A DNA stretch of 64,000 bases from Nereida sp. MMG025 (GTDB lineage: Bacteria > Pseudomonadota > Alphaproteobacteria > Rhodobacterales > Rhodobacteraceae), in the NCBI RefSeq assembly GCF_021654165.1, contig NZ_JAKFZN010000003.1, positions 124,001-188,000 on the forward strand. Reading direction: 5' to 3'. The position numbers were made by a program, and so were the translations under genes. The notes below the pieces were generated by a model. It was not told where the DNA came from. It did not search any database and saw nothing but the letters and a program-made list of their open reading frames with translations. Shown here piece by piece: positions 34,622 through 44,906 of this stretch (its first letter is position 1; every line of letters begins with the position of its first letter).

Positions 34622-34680
34622 ATCGGCTCCTTAAATCGGGATACAGAAAATGTTAGCGCGGCTTTGGGGTCGCGCAAGCC

Positions 34681-35769
34681 CTATTTCTTTATGCGTTGCA
34701 GGGCGGCCTCAAGGAGATCCATCTGTGCATCCGTGCCGCAAGATATGCGGATGCAGCGGTTCTGCGGTGCGGCGAATGGCATGCGCACAAAGACACCTTC
34801 CTGGATCAATGCCTCCAGCATGCGTTTGGCGTAAGCCCCGTCTCGCCCACAATCAACTGCGACGAAATTGGTGGCCGAGCTTAGTGCACGCCAGCCCCAA
34901 GCCTCGCTTATCTCAGCAATGCGCGCCTTGCTGGCTGCGATCTGCTCCAATGTCTTGTGCAGGTAGGGCTGGTCTTGCAATGCGGCCAGCGCACCCGCTT
35001 GGGCGGCTCTGTTCATGCCAAAATGGTTGCGCACCTTATGAAACGCGTTGATCAGGTCTACAGGGCCAAGCGCATAGCCAACGCGCGCGCCTGCCATGCC
35101 GTAAGCTTTTGAAAAGGTGCGCATTCTTATCACATTTGGTGTATCAATCGCGATAGAGGGCAGGTCCGCGCAGGTGTCTGCGTAGGCTTCATCGAGGACC
35201 AGAAGAACACCTTTGGGCAGGCGGGAAATCGCATTTTCGATGGTGGCCGCGCTATGATGGCTGCCCATTGGGTTGTCGGGGTTGGCAAGGTAAATCAGCT
35301 TGGCACCTACCGCCTCTGCCTTGGCCCAAAGTGCGTCGATATCCTCATAATCATCACGGTAAGGCACAGAATGCAGCGTGCCGCCATAACCGTTCACATG
35401 ATAGTTGAACGTCGGATAGGCCCCAAGGCTTGTGACCACTGCATCCCCTGCGCCGACGAACAAGCGCACAAGATATCCAAGCAGCCCGTCGATCCCTTCG
35501 CCGACCACGACATTGGCGGCATTCACATCGTGGTGAGCGGCCAGAGCATGACGCAAATCGTGGTTTTCAGGATCCGCATATTGCCAGATGTCGGCTGCGG
35601 TTTGGACCATCGCCGCAATGGCCTTGGGCGAGGGACCAAAGGTGGATTCGTTGGCGCCGAGACGCGCGTCAAAGCGGCGGCCAAGCTGGCGTTCCTGCGT
35701 TTCGGGGCCGACAAACGGAACGCTTGAGGGCAAGGTCGCGGCGATATCTGTAAAGCGGTATTGGGTCAT
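34681..35769 (-). CDS. Histidinol-phosphate aminotransferase-like PLP enzyme
   Basis: A 362-residue fold type I aminotransferase. It has LGANESTFGPSPKAIAAM near residues 37-54 (the substrate-entry segment of HisC), 'YLANPDNPMGSHH' and the PLP Lys in MRTFSKAYGMAGARVGYALG (Lys near residue 220). The C-terminal 'AAPQNRCIRISCGTDAQMD' is HisC-like. It is not in a histidine operon, so it may be a second HisC or an aromatic amino acid aminotransferase. I leave the symbol empty for that reason. Its promoter region is divergent from a tiny Tat-leader gene. Confidence 0.87.
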   Translation of the reverse strand: MTQYRFTDIAATLPSSVPFVGPETQERQLGRRFDARLGANESTFGPSPKAIAAMVQTAADIWQYADPENHDLRHALAAHHDVNAANVVVGEGIDGLLGYLVRLFVGAGDAVVTSLGAYPTFNYHVNGYGGTLHSVPYRDDYEDIDALWAKAEAVGAKLIYLANPDNPMGSHHSAATIENAISRLPKGVLLVLDEAYADTCADLPSIAIDTPNVIRMRTFSKAYGMAGARVGYALGPVDLINAFHKVRNHFGMNRAAQAGALAALQDQPYLHKTLEQIAASKARIAEISEAWGWRALSSATNFVAVDCGRDGAYAKRMLEALIQEGVFVRMPFAAPQNRCIRISCGTDAQMDLLEAALQRIKK

Positions 35770-35844
35770 GCCACCTGTCTGACGGGTTGTAATTCATGCT
35801 TCAAGACATAAATGAGAACCATTCGCAAAAACTGGGAGGTCCCA

Positions 35845-36006
35845 ATGCCCCTGACCCGGCGTTCTTTTCTTGCAGCAAGTGCTGGAGCCGTCGCTGTGCG
35901 CGCCGTGCCTGTGGTGCAACGCGCCCCAAAAGCGCGTGTTGTTCTTAAACTGGTTTATGACAAATCGCTCGGGGCGATGCGCGCGGTTGAACGCATCGTA
36001 AGATAG
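35845..36006 (+). CDS. Tiny Tat-leader protein, 53 residues
   Basis: From the ATG at 35845, preceded by a near-perfect GGGAGG ribosome site, the product starts MPLTRRSFLAASAGAVAVRA, a classic twin-arginine leader (TRRSFLA). Only about 30 residues remain after it (PVVQRAPKARVVLKLVYDKS and a basic tail), with no known domain. Either the mature product is a very small periplasmic or membrane-anchored peptide, or this is the relic of a longer Tat substrate. The strong ribosome site argues that it is expressed. It converges on valS with a 13-base gap. Confidence 0.6.
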   Translation: MPLTRRSFLAASAGAVAVRAVPVVQRAPKARVVLKLVYDKSLGAMRAVERIVR

Positions 36007-36019
36007 CCCCGAACGTTTT

Positions 36020-39000
36020 TTATATTTCGGCCAATCGCGCCAAAGCGGTACGCACCACGTCGGCTTCGCCCAAACGGTCGGCCAGGTTGGCTTTGGCTTC
36101 GTCTACGACCTCAGGCGGGGCGGATGCGGCAAACTTGGGATTGTTCACCCGTCCTTCCAAGCCTTTGATTTCCTTTTCCAATTTGCTCAGGTTTTTTTCA
36201 AGGCGGCCCTTTTCCTTGTCCACATCGATGACGTCTTTAAGCGGCAAAGCAAAGCTGGAGGTCCCCGCATTCACGGCGATTGCGCCTTTGGGGGCGTCGT
36301 CCATTGCAGTGATGCTATCGATCCGCGCCAGACGTTTGATAAGCGCTTCATTGGCGTCCAGTGCGGCTTGGGCATGGGCGTCCACATTGACAGAAACCAC
36401 AGGGATATAGAGGCCGGCAGGCACGTTCATTTGCGCCCGTGCAGAGCGGACAGCCTCGATAAACGTGATCACCCAGTTCAGTTCGGCATCAGCATTTTCA
36501 TCAACCAAATCAGTGCTATAGCTTGGCCAGTCGGCATGGATCAGCATTGTTTCGCGCTGGCCTGACGTGTTCCATAGGTCTTCGGTGATGAAGGGCATCA
36601 TGGGGTGTAGCAGGATCAAGCACTGATCAAGGACCCATGACATTGTGGCTTGGGTTTCGACCTTCAATTCCAAATTATCCCCTTGTAACAAAGGTTTGGA
36701 CAGTTCCACATACCAGTCACAGACCTTGCCCCAGACGAATTTATAGAGCGCGTCGGCGGCGTCGTTGAAACGGTAGTTTTCCAGCGATGCGTTCACATCG
36801 GCCAGCGTTATGGCGGTTTCGCCCATGATCCAACGGTTAACGGCTGCGGACGGTGCGGGCTGTTTGTGCGCAACACCAAAGGCGTCGTTCATTTCGGCAA
36901 AACGGCAGGCGTTCCAGAGTTTCGTGCTGAAATTGCGATAGCCCGCAATGCGTTGTTTATCGAGTTTCAACGCGCCGCCAAGAGAGGCCATGGCCGCGTT
37001 GGTAAAGCGCAAAGCATCGGCACCAAATTCGTCGATAATGTCCAGCGGATCGATCACGTTGCCAATGGATTTCGACATCTTCTGACCTTTGGCATCGCGC
37101 ACCAGACCGTGCAGATAGATCGTGTCGAAGGGAATTTCATCCACCACGGCAAGCTGCATCATCATCATGCGCGCAACCCAAAAGAAGATAATGTCCTGGC
37201 CCGTGACCAATGTGCTGGTTGGAAAATAACGCTGCAATTCTGGGGTGTTATCGGGCCAACCTAATGTGCCGATGGGCCAGAGGCCCGACGAGAACCAAGT
37301 GTCTAGGACGTCGATATCCCTGTAAAGGGTAACAATTTTTTTGTTTGTTTCTGGATCGGTCGAAAGAGCCGTCCCTCTACCAGGATAGAAATTTCCATAG
37401 AGATGGTTTTCGATATATGCCTCTTCGAACGTTAATAATTTTACGATAACGTCTTCCCCAATGATGGAAGCGTAATAAGCTCTCGCCGCCTCTACTACAT
37501 CGGTTTCGTTTTCTAGACAAAAAACAACCGCATCACCGATCTGGTCCTCGAAACCGGTCTCGGAGTTTGTAATATCTACCAAGCCTCTGTAGTAATCCTC
37601 CTCGATGTGCGAGCCATACCAAACGGGGATCTGATGGCCCCACCACAGCTGGCGCGAGATGCACCAGGGTTCGATATTTTCGAGCCAGTTGAAATACACT
37701 TTTTCGCCCGAGTCAGGCAAAATCTTAACTTTTCCGTCGCGCACAACATCGAGTGCGGGGCCGACAATTTTGGCAGCGTCCACGAACCATTGGTCGGTCA
37801 ACATCGGCTCAATCACCACCTTCGAGCGGTCGCCGAAGGGCTGCATGATCAGTTTGTTTTCGACCATCGGAACCCACATTTTACCCGTCGGACAATGGTG
37901 TCTGCTTTCCGTATGGTTTTGCGTCTGACGGGCGTCAGACGTTTCGGCGTTTTCGTCGCCGTCAAAATCGGGATCATCGACCAATTCCATGACCGCCAGA
38001 CCTTCGGCGGTGATATCGGCGACAACGGCTTTGCGGGCCTCGAAACGGTCCATGCCGCGGTAGGCGTCAGGAACAAGGTTGATGTCGTCAATCCTAACAC
38101 CAATCGATAGTCCTTTTTCCAAAATTTCCGAAGCAAATATCGCTGACATTTCGTAACTAAACCCATCGCTGCGCATCGCGCCGCGCCTGTTCATCAGGCG
38201 GTAACAGGGGATGTTTGCGCGTTTTGCGACGCCGTAATCGTTAAAGTCATGCGCGCCCGTGATCTTGACCGCGCCCGAGCCGAAATCGGGATCGGGGTAT
38301 TCATCGGTGATGATCGGGATGAGGCGGCGGTGTTCTTTGGGGCCGACGGGGATTTCGCACAGCTGGCCGACGATGGGCGCGTAGCGTTCATCATCGGGAT
38401 GGACGGCCACGGCGCCATCGCCAAGCATGGTTTCGGGGCGTGTTGTGGCAATCGAGATGTAGTCGCGTTCTTCTTCAAGCGTGATATTCCCGTCCTCGTC
38501 CTTTTCGACGTAGGTGTAGGTCGCGCCACCCGCGAGCGGGTATTTGAAGTGCCACATATGACCCGGCGTTTCGATGTTTTCGACTTCCAGATCGGAAATC
38601 GCGGTTTCAAAGTGGGGGTCCCAGTTAACCAGACGTTTGCCGCGATAGATGAGGCCTTTGTTATACATTTCGACAAAGACTTTGATGACGGCATCGTGGA
38701 AATTGGGGCCTGCGTTCGGGGTGCCTTTGTCAGGATCGCCCGCAGCGCCGCCCATCGTAAAGGCCTCGCGCGACCAATCGCAGGACGCGCCAAGGCGTTT
38801 AAGCTGGCCGATGATCGTGCCGCGGCTTTCGACTTTTTGCTGCCAGACGCGGTTGATAAATGCATCACGGCCCATTTCGGCGCGGGTTGGCTCGCCTTTG
38901 GCGGCCATGTCACGTTCGGTGACCATTTGCGTGGCAATGCCTGCGTGATCGGTGCCTGGTTGCCACAGCGTGTCGTAGCCCTGCATGCGTTTCCAGCGCA

Positions 39001-39196
39001 CAAGGATATCCTGAAGCGTGTTATTGAACGCGTGCCCCATGTGCAGCGAGCCTGTCACATTGGGCGGCGGGATCACGATAGAGAAGGTTTCGGGGCGGCT
39101 GGCGTTGGCACCTGCTTTGAAGGCACCTGCGTCTTCCCATGCCTTGTAGATGCGGTCTTCGGCTTCCGCCGCGTTGAAGGTCTTTTCCATCGCCAT
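36020..39196 (-). CDS. valS: Valyl-tRNA synthetase
   Basis: A 1058-residue class I synthetase charging tRNA-Val. The HIGH box reads HMGH (residues 52-55, in [15 protein letters not shown]), and KMSKS lies near residue 703 ([10 protein letters not shown]). The core has [20 protein letters not shown] and [13 protein letters not shown], and the C-terminus is a coiled coil ([17 protein letters not shown]). The start is ATG 39196 (MAMEKTF); a second ATG is at 39190. The frame is open far upstream, opposite the CoxL-like gene, but that is antisense. Between HQIPVWYG and DVLDTWF about 100 residues (about 532-635) replace the usual few dozen and are visibly AT-rich in DNA; a second acidic insertion is near 405-435. 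Confidence 0.95.
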   Translation of the reverse strand: MAMEKTFNAAEAEDRIYKAWEDAGAFKAGANASRPETFSIVIPPPNVTGSLHMGHAFNNTLQDILVRWKRMQGYDTLWQPGTDHAGIATQMVTERDMAAKGEPTRAEMGRDAFINRVWQQKVESRGTIIGQLKRLGASCDWSREAFTMGGAAGDPDKGTPNAGPNFHDAVIKVFVEMYNKGLIYRGKRLVNWDPHFETAISDLEVENIETPGHMWHFKYPLAGGATYTYVEKDEDGNITLEEERDYISIATTRPETMLGDGAVAVHPDDERYAPIVGQLCEIPVGPKEHRRLIPIITDEYPDPDFGSGAVKITGAHDFNDYGVAKRANIPCYRLMNRRGAMRSDGFSYEMSAIFASEILEKGLSIGVRIDDINLVPDAYRGMDRFEARKAVVADITAEGLAVMELVDDPDFDGDENAETSDARQTQNHTESRHHCPTGKMWVPMVENKLIMQPFGDRSKVVIEPMLTDQWFVDAAKIVGPALDVVRDGKVKILPDSGEKVYFNWLENIEPWCISRQLWWGHQIPVWYGSHIEEDYYRGLVDITNSETGFEDQIGDAVVFCLENETDVVEAARAYYASIIGEDVIVKLLTFEEAYIENHLYGNFYPGRGTALSTDPETNKKIVTLYRDIDVLDTWFSSGLWPIGTLGWPDNTPELQRYFPTSTLVTGQDIIFFWVARMMMMQLAVVDEIPFDTIYLHGLVRDAKGQKMSKSIGNVIDPLDIIDEFGADALRFTNAAMASLGGALKLDKQRIAGYRNFSTKLWNACRFAEMNDAFGVAHKQPAPSAAVNRWIMGETAITLADVNASLENYRFNDAADALYKFVWGKVCDWYVELSKPLLQGDNLELKVETQATMSWVLDQCLILLHPMMPFITEDLWNTSGQRETMLIHADWPSYSTDLVDENADAELNWVITFIEAVRSARAQMNVPAGLYIPVVSVNVDAHAQAALDANEALIKRLARIDSITAMDDAPKGAIAVNAGTSSFALPLKDVIDVDKEKGRLEKNLSKLEKEIKGLEGRVNNPKFAASAPPEVVDEAKANLADRLGEADVVRTALARLAEI

Positions 39197-39331
39197 TGGT
39201 CTTGTTCCTAGCTGGTTTGGAGGATCAGATAACGCGGGTGGCTGGCAAGGGGAAGGGGGCGTTTGAATTGTGCTCTCGACAGGGGCATGGTTGCCGCTAG
39301 GTTGCAGTGAGACAACAGGAGGGCGCGTGCC

Positions 39332-41608
39332 ATGAACAAACAGGTGGAAAAATTCGGCAAGGCGCAGCCGGTGGCGCGCGTGGAAGATGTGAAGTTTCTG
39401 ACGGGCGCGGGCCGGTATGTCGAGGACATCGCGCCCCAGGGGGCGTTGCACGGGTTTGTTCTGCGGTCGGCGGTGGCCCATGCGCGGATTGCGGTAGATG
39501 TGGCCGAGGCGCGCCGCGCGGATGGTGTGGCACTGGTGTTGACCGCGCAGGATTTGGCGGATGCGGGGATCGTCAATGATATCCCCGCGTCGATTGTGCG
39601 CAATGCCGATGGTAGCAAGGGTGCGGCCCCTGCGCGGCCCATTCTGGCCCAGACCCATGTGCGCTTTGTAGGCGAGCCGATTGCGATGATCTTTGCCCAC
39701 ACGCTGGATCAGGCACGCGATGCGGCCGAGTTGATCGAGGTGGATTACGACGAACTGCCTGTGAAGGTGGATGTGGCGGTGGGTGGTCCTGCGATCCATG
39801 AAGAGGCGCCTGACAATCTGGCGTTTGATTATGCCAAGGGCGACCGCGCGCGGGTCGAGGCGGCGTTGGACGGGGCCGCGCATACCGTGGAGGTGGTGGT
39901 CGAGGACAATCGGATCATCTGCAATTCGATGGAGCCGCGGGGCTGTTGGGCGCAGATGGAGGCGGGGCGCTTGCATTTCAGTGTGAACGGGCAGGGCGTC
40001 TGGGGCTTTAAGGCGCGTATTTCCAAAGCACTTGGCATGGAAGCCGATGATGTGCGCGTCACCAACCCCGATGTGGGCGGCGGGTTCGGGATGAAGGCGA
40101 TGACCTATCCCGAGAATTATCTGGTGGCACATGCCGCGCGGGTGTTGAACCGCCCTGTGCGGTGGATGTCGGAACGCACCGAAGCGATGCTAAGCGACAA
40201 TGCCGGCCGCGATCTGGTCAGCACGGTGCGCATGGGGTTTGATGCGGGCCACAAGCTGGTGGCCTATGACGTGCAGACGGTGGCCAATATGGGCGCCTAC
40301 AATTCGCAATTTGCGCAAAACATCCAGACCGAGCTGTTCAGCAAGGTTTTGATGGGGGTCTATGACTGCCAGGATGCCTTTATGGGCGTCAAAGGCGTGT
40401 TCACCAACACCACCCAAGTGGACGCCTATCGCGGTGCAGGACGGCCAGAGGCGATCTACGTACTAGAACGTGCGATGGATTATGCCGCACGGGATTTGGG
40501 CGTTGATCCTTGGGAGCTGCGTCGCCGCAATTTCATTCGTGCCGATCAGTTTCCCTATGTCAGCGCGACAGAGCAGCCTTATGACGTTGGTGATTTCCAC
40601 GCGGTTCTGGCCAAGGTTGAGGCCGCTTGTGACAAAGCGGGGTTTGAGGCGCGTCGAGCCACCTCGGCCCGTGCCGGGCGTCTGCGCGGGATGGGGCTGT
40701 GCTATTACATCGAAAGCATTCTGGGCGATCCAAGCGAGACGACGCGCGTTGATTTCGTGGACGGGCGCGCGGTGATGTATGTGGGGACACAAAGCAACGG
40801 GCAGGGACACGAAAGCGTCTATCGTCAGTTTTTGAGCGATCAGACGGGCATTCCCGTTTCGGCGATCGAGATTGTGCAAGGCGACAGTGACTTGATCCCT
40901 GTGGGGGGCGGGACCGGCGGATCACGCTCTGTCACGGTGCAAAATACGGCCACCCTTGCCACCGTTGAACAGATCATCACCGATTTCAGCGCCTATCTGC
41001 GCGACAAGGAAGGTGCGCAGGTGCGGTTTGAAGATGATCGCTTCCGTGTTGAAGGATCGAACATGGCACTGACCATGCTGGAGGTGGCGGACGCGGCCAG
41101 GGCCGATGGGCGCGAGGATTTGCTGAGCCATGCCCAGACCATCACCTTGGATCAACGCAGCTTTCCCAACGGCGCCCATGTGGCCGAGGTGGAGATTGAC
41201 CCTGATACGGGTGTGCTGGAGGTTGTGCGCTATACGGTGACGGATGACTTTGGCAATCTGATCAACCCGATGCTTGTTGAAGGGCAGATCCACGGCGGCG
41301 TGGCCCAAGGCATCGGGCAGGCGGTCAGCGAACGGGTTGTCTATGACGAAGATGGCCAGCTTTTGACCGCGACGTTCATGGACTATGGGATGCCGCGGGC
41401 CGATGATGTGCCGTTCATGGCGTTTTCTACCCATTGCACCCCATCAAAATATAACCCCATGGGCATGAAGGGCTGCGGCGAGGCGGGCACGGTTGGCGCA
41501 TTGGCGGCGGTTGCAAATGCGGTTCAAGATGCTGTGGCTGCGCGTGGAATTCAGCGCGTTGACATGCCGTTTACGCCAGAACGGATGTGGCGGATGTTGG
41601 GCGCGTAA
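39332..41608 (+). CDS. Xanthine dehydrogenase-family molybdopterin subunit (CoxL-like, form II motif)
   Basis: A 758-residue molybdenum-hydroxylase large subunit. It has [21 protein letters not shown] at the N-terminus, the molybdopterin-binding [12 protein letters not shown], the loop AYRGAGR (residues about 365-371), and the catalytic Glu in [10 protein letters not shown] (about 717). True (form I) CO dehydrogenases carry AYxCSFR, so the AYRGAGR motif marks form II, whose substrate is uncertain and often not CO. No CoxM (FAD) or CoxS (2Fe-2S) gene is adjacent; valS is divergent on one side and a DUF2235 gene lies on the other. It must borrow electron-transfer partners or act differently. 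Confidence 0.9.
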   Translation: MNKQVEKFGKAQPVARVEDVKFLTGAGRYVEDIAPQGALHGFVLRSAVAHARIAVDVAEARRADGVALVLTAQDLADAGIVNDIPASIVRNADGSKGAAPARPILAQTHVRFVGEPIAMIFAHTLDQARDAAELIEVDYDELPVKVDVAVGGPAIHEEAPDNLAFDYAKGDRARVEAALDGAAHTVEVVVEDNRIICNSMEPRGCWAQMEAGRLHFSVNGQGVWGFKARISKALGMEADDVRVTNPDVGGGFGMKAMTYPENYLVAHAARVLNRPVRWMSERTEAMLSDNAGRDLVSTVRMGFDAGHKLVAYDVQTVANMGAYNSQFAQNIQTELFSKVLMGVYDCQDAFMGVKGVFTNTTQVDAYRGAGRPEAIYVLERAMDYAARDLGVDPWELRRRNFIRADQFPYVSATEQPYDVGDFHAVLAKVEAACDKAGFEARRATSARAGRLRGMGLCYYIESILGDPSETTRVDFVDGRAVMYVGTQSNGQGHESVYRQFLSDQTGIPVSAIEIVQGDSDLIPVGGGTGGSRSVTVQNTATLATVEQIITDFSAYLRDKEGAQVRFEDDRFRVEGSNMALTMLEVADAARADGREDLLSHAQTITLDQRSFPNGAHVAEVEIDPDTGVLEVVRYTVTDDFGNLINPMLVEGQIHGGVAQGIGQAVSERVVYDEDGQLLTATFMDYGMPRADDVPFMAFSTHCTPSKYNPMGMKGCGEAGTVGALAAVANAVQDAVAARGIQRVDMPFTPERMWRMLGA

Positions 41609-41677
41609 ACCGATTGTTTCAGGCCTGTCACGTCGGATTGTCTGGCATGTCACGCATGGACGCGACAAGATAGACCC

Positions 41678-42745
41678 ATGGGTATTTTTGATCGCATTCT
41701 GGACAGCCTGAGGATCAGGCCGCAACGCGAACAGTCAGACGAGGCTGTGCGGCGTGGTCCGGTGGATCACGTGATCATTCTGGATGGAACGATGTCGTCG
41801 CTGTCGGTCGGCCGCGAGACCAACGCAGGGCTGACCTATAAACTTCTTAAAGACGTCGATCACGGTCCGCAGGTTGATTTGTATTACGAGGCCGGGCTGC
41901 AATGGCGCGACCTGCGATCCAGTTTTGATGTGATGACGGGACGCGGGATCAACCGCCAGATCAGGCGGGCGTATGGCTGGCTTGCCACGCGGTATCGGCC
42001 CGGTGATCGCATATTTCTGATTGGCTATTCGCGCGGGGCCTATGCGGTGCGGTCGTTGGCGGGGGTAATTGACCGAGTGGGGCTTTTGCGGGCGGACTGC
42101 GCCACCGTGCGCAATATTCGCACGGCTTATCGGCATTATGTCTCTGGGGGCGCGGGCGAGACGGTTGCCGCCTTTCGCGCTGCCCATTGCCACGGTGAGG
42201 TGCCCATCGAGATGATCGGCATTTGGGATACGGTGAAAGCCCTTGGGCTGCGCCTGCCTATCGTTTGGCGGTGGGCCGATGTGCGCCATGCGTTTCACCA
42301 CCACCGTTTGGGCCAGACCGTGCGACACGGCTATCATGCTCTGGCGCTGAACGAAACGCGTGCGGTTTACAAACCCATCATGTGGGAAACGCGCCCCGAT
42401 TGGCGGGGGATCGAGATGAAGCAGATGTGGTTTCGCGGCACGCATGGCGATGTGGGCGGGCAGTTGGCGGGCTATATCAATGCGCGTGGATTGGCGAATA
42501 TCCCGCTGGTGTGGATGCTTGAAAACATTGAGATGTGTGGGATCCGCTTGCCTGAACACTGGCAAGGGCGTTTTCCGCAAGACGTTGAGGCGCGATCAAC
42601 TGGTAACTGGTGGGGGATGGGCGCGTTTTTTCTGATCCGCCGCAAACGCGTGGTGGGTCGTGATCCGTCAGAGCAGGTCCATCCCTCGGCGAAGGTTTTG
42701 GCGGCGCGATCATTCCCCTTGCGGGGGGCAAAATCACTACCGTAA
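41678..42745 (+). CDS. DUF2235 alpha/beta-hydrolase (T6SS phospholipase-like), diverged N-terminus
   Basis: A 355-residue DUF2235 hydrolase. The nucleophile elbow GYSRGAY lies at about residues 115-121 (Ser near 117), GIWDTVKALGL gives the conserved Asp, and THGDVGG (about 255-261) the His, so a Ser-Asp-His triad is intact. The N-terminal consensus (F/I)xDGTWN is changed to ILDGTMSS. Related proteins include Tle1 lipases delivered by type VI secretion, but no secretion genes are nearby and there is no signal peptide. It sits 69 bases after the CoxL-like gene and just before a lipoprotein gene. A second DUF2235 gene lies at 54058. Confidence 0.85.
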   Translation: MGIFDRILDSLRIRPQREQSDEAVRRGPVDHVIILDGTMSSLSVGRETNAGLTYKLLKDVDHGPQVDLYYEAGLQWRDLRSSFDVMTGRGINRQIRRAYGWLATRYRPGDRIFLIGYSRGAYAVRSLAGVIDRVGLLRADCATVRNIRTAYRHYVSGGAGETVAAFRAAHCHGEVPIEMIGIWDTVKALGLRLPIVWRWADVRHAFHHHRLGQTVRHGYHALALNETRAVYKPIMWETRPDWRGIEMKQMWFRGTHGDVGGQLAGYINARGLANIPLVWMLENIEMCGIRLPEHWQGRFPQDVEARSTGNWWGMGAFFLIRRKRVVGRDPSEQVHPSAKVLAARSFPLRGAKSLP

Positions 42746-42782
42746 ACTAGGGGCCAGTAGGTTTCTGGTGAAAGGGTGTGTT

Positions 42783-43499
42783 ATGCGCAGGTTTTTGATT
42801 TCGGTGGCGATGGTTTGCGGCTTGGCGGCGTGTCAGGTGGGCACAACCGCCACAACGCCTTTGCCCCCCGTAGACCAGCGCAAGGTGCCGCAAAACCCGC
42901 AACAGGCGATGGATTTCATCGGACAGGTGATGGAAAACGGCGGCTGCCGCATGTCGTTTTTGCAGCTTGGGCGGGCCAGCCGTTTGCCGGGTGGGGCGAA
43001 TGCTTGGGATAATTTTTGGGGGCAGGGCGCGCAGCACAGTACGCCCAACGGGGGCTATCTGGCCGATGCGATACGTATTCTGAACGACCGCGGCTCGCTG
43101 CTGTTTGGTAAAGCGGCGGGGGGGCATCCTGCCAATCGCACGCTGATCTATCAATCGGGGGGCTGCTACAAGGGGCCCGCGGGGGCCAAGCCCTTTGCCA
43201 GCGAAGCGGCGGCGGCGGCTTATGTGGCGGCCAAGTTCGAGGCGGCGGGCTGTCGGTTGCACATCAAGGATCTGGGTGTGCAGGTCGCAGGTGACGGTCA
43301 TGCCAATGTGTTCACGCCCGCGTTTTTCCGGCCCGTCATCGGGTTTAGCAATAACAGGCTTGAGCGGTATTACGACACGCGCGAAAAGATGCAGCTTGGC
43401 TTTGCGATCGACAGGCTGGTGCAGAGCCGCCAGTTGCGCGCGTTGGATGGCAGGAAATATGGACGCTGGCAGTATCGCGGCGGGGCCTGCGCGCGTTAA
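42783..43499 (+). CDS. Lipoprotein of unknown function
   Basis: A 238-residue protein with a lipoprotein leader MRRFLISVAMVCGLAACQVG, lipobox LAAC, lipidated Cys17 or nearby. The mature part has two similar segments: 'MENGGCRMSFLQLGRASRLPGG' and 'FEAAGCRLHIKDLGVQVAGDG' suggest a tandem repeat with a conserved G-C-R motif. The rest is basic and aromatic (YGRWQYRGGACAR at the end). No family is recognised. It follows the DUF2235 gene by 37 bases on the same strand and is probably cotranscribed with it. Its stop shares TTAA with the convergent thioesterase gene. Confidence 0.75.
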   Translation: MRRFLISVAMVCGLAACQVGTTATTPLPPVDQRKVPQNPQQAMDFIGQVMENGGCRMSFLQLGRASRLPGGANAWDNFWGQGAQHSTPNGGYLADAIRILNDRGSLLFGKAAGGHPANRTLIYQSGGCYKGPAGAKPFASEAAAAAYVAAKFEAAGCRLHIKDLGVQVAGDGHANVFTPAFFRPVIGFSNNRLERYYDTREKMQLGFAIDRLVQSRQLRALDGRKYGRWQYRGGACAR

Positions 43500-43972
43500 C
43501 GGTGGGCCATGATGATGCAGGTGGTTGAGCCTGTGGCATAGAGTTTGCCGTCCTTTAGCCCCCGTATTTCGCCCGTAGCCACGCCTGTGGAACGCCCTGA
43601 ATGGCTGACGGTGCCGATGGCCTGAATGGGCGTGCCAAGGGGGATGCCGCGGGTAATATTTACCTTATATTCCAAGGTCGTATAGCTTGATCCCTTTGGC
43701 ACGCGGGTCATGACGGCACAGGCCATACAGCTGTCCAGAAGCGTGCCATACCAACCACCGTGGACGGTGCCCATCGGGTTGGTATGGGCGAATTCGGGGG
43801 TTCCGTGGAACACCACACGCCCGTCCGCGACCTCCGTGACGGCATAGTTCAGGACACCGCCAATGGGCGGCTGGCTGATGCGCCCGTCTCGGATGGCTTG
43901 CATAAATTCAAGCCCCGACATGGACAGCATGTCATCGAAACTGGGCAGGTCAGAAGGGCTTTTTGCAATCAT
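43496..43972 (-). CDS. PaaI-family hotdog thioesterase
   Basis: A 158-residue hotdog-fold protein from the ATG at 43972, 19 bases after the metF stop. It has the PaaI-type segments 'AHTNPMGTVHGGWYGTLLDS' (about residues 68-87) and GSSYTTLEYKVNITRGIPLG. It probably hydrolyses an acyl-CoA or aryl-CoA thioester in the cytosol. An upstream in-frame start (44047) would overlap metF and is less likely. Position after metF suggests cotranscription, but no metabolic link is obvious. The exact substrate is unknown. Confidence 0.87.
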   Translation of the reverse strand: MIAKSPSDLPSFDDMLSMSGLEFMQAIRDGRISQPPIGGVLNYAVTEVADGRVVFHGTPEFAHTNPMGTVHGGWYGTLLDSCMACAVMTRVPKGSSYTTLEYKVNITRGIPLGTPIQAIGTVSHSGRSTGVATGEIRGLKDGKLYATGSTTCIIMAHR

Positions 43973-43991
43973 GGCCGCGACGGTAGGCGGC

Positions 43992-44858
43992 TCAGGCGAC
44001 CTTCTCAAGTGCGGATTTCTGGCTGAGGCCCAGGGCGCGGCAGACATCGCGTGTCAGCTCGGGTTTGTTGAGCGTGTAGAAGTGCAAATCTTCAACACCT
44101 TCGCTGGTCAGCGTATCGCACATTTCGGCGCACAGTGCCGTGGCCAGCAAATCCTCGCGGCCGTCCCGCGCGGCCGTGCCAAAGGCATCGTTCATCCAAG
44201 CAGGAATGGGGGTGCCGCAGCTTTGGGCAAATTTCGTCACACCTGTCCAGTTTTCAATCGGCAGGATGCCCGGAATGATTTTCGCAGTGATGCCAGCGGC
44301 TGCGGCGCGGTCACGGAAGCGCAAGAAGGTGTCGGCTTCAAAGAAAAACTGGGTGATCGCCTCGTCCGCGCCTGCATCGATCTTGGCCTTGAGCCAATCC
44401 ATATCCGCTTGCGCACTCCGGGCTTCGGGGTGGGTATCGGGGTAGGCGCCCACGCGGATGGTGAAACCGCCTGCGGATTTAAGGGCGGTGATCAGCTCGC
44501 AACTGTTTTGAAACCCATCAGGGTGGGGGACAAAGCCGTCCGCCCCTTTTGGCGCGTCGCCGCGCAGCGCCACGATATCGCGCACACCGGCGTCTTTGTA
44601 ACGGGCGGCAATATCGAGTGTTTCGGCGCGGCTTTGTTCCACGCAGGTCAGATGCGCGGCCACGCGCAGCCCTGTTTGATCGCCGATGGCCGTTACCGCC
44701 TCGTGGGTCAGGGTGCGGGTTGTACCGCCCGCACCATAGGTGACAGAGACAAACCGCGGCTCAAGCGGGGCAAGGGTTGTGACGCAGTCCCAGAGCCGAA
44801 AGGACGCGTTCACGGTCTTTGGCGGAAAGAATTCAAAACTTACGGTCGGGCTGGTCAT
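43992..44858 (-). CDS. metF: 5,10-methylenetetrahydrofolate reductase
   Basis: A 288-residue FAD enzyme that makes 5-methyltetrahydrofolate for methionine synthase. It has the typical VSFEFFPPKT start (about residues 5-14), 'VSVTYGAGGTTRT' in the flavin site, and DAGADEAITQFFFEAD and IPGILPIENW in the barrel. Size and order match bacterial MetF. It is divergent from a MetR-type regulator with a MetR box in the 89-base gap, so activation by MetR with homocysteine as cofactor is likely. The downstream thioesterase gene follows on the same strand. Confidence 0.96.
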   Translation of the reverse strand: MTSPTVSFEFFPPKTVNASFRLWDCVTTLAPLEPRFVSVTYGAGGTTRTLTHEAVTAIGDQTGLRVAAHLTCVEQSRAETLDIAARYKDAGVRDIVALRGDAPKGADGFVPHPDGFQNSCELITALKSAGGFTIRVGAYPDTHPEARSAQADMDWLKAKIDAGADEAITQFFFEADTFLRFRDRAAAAGITAKIIPGILPIENWTGVTKFAQSCGTPIPAWMNDAFGTAARDGREDLLATALCAEMCDTLTSEGVEDLHFYTLNKPELTRDVCRALGLSQKSALEKVA

Positions 44859-44906
44859 GATCTGGTCCTTGATTTTTCAACGTTAGATGTGGCATCTGCA
44901 GGTGTG

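Noticed and set aside
39197-40132. The valS frame stays open for another 311 codons upstream
   Set aside because: This stretch is antisense to the well-supported CoxL-like gene, and the ValS N-terminus MAMEKTF begins at 39196. Open antisense frames are common in GC-rich genes.
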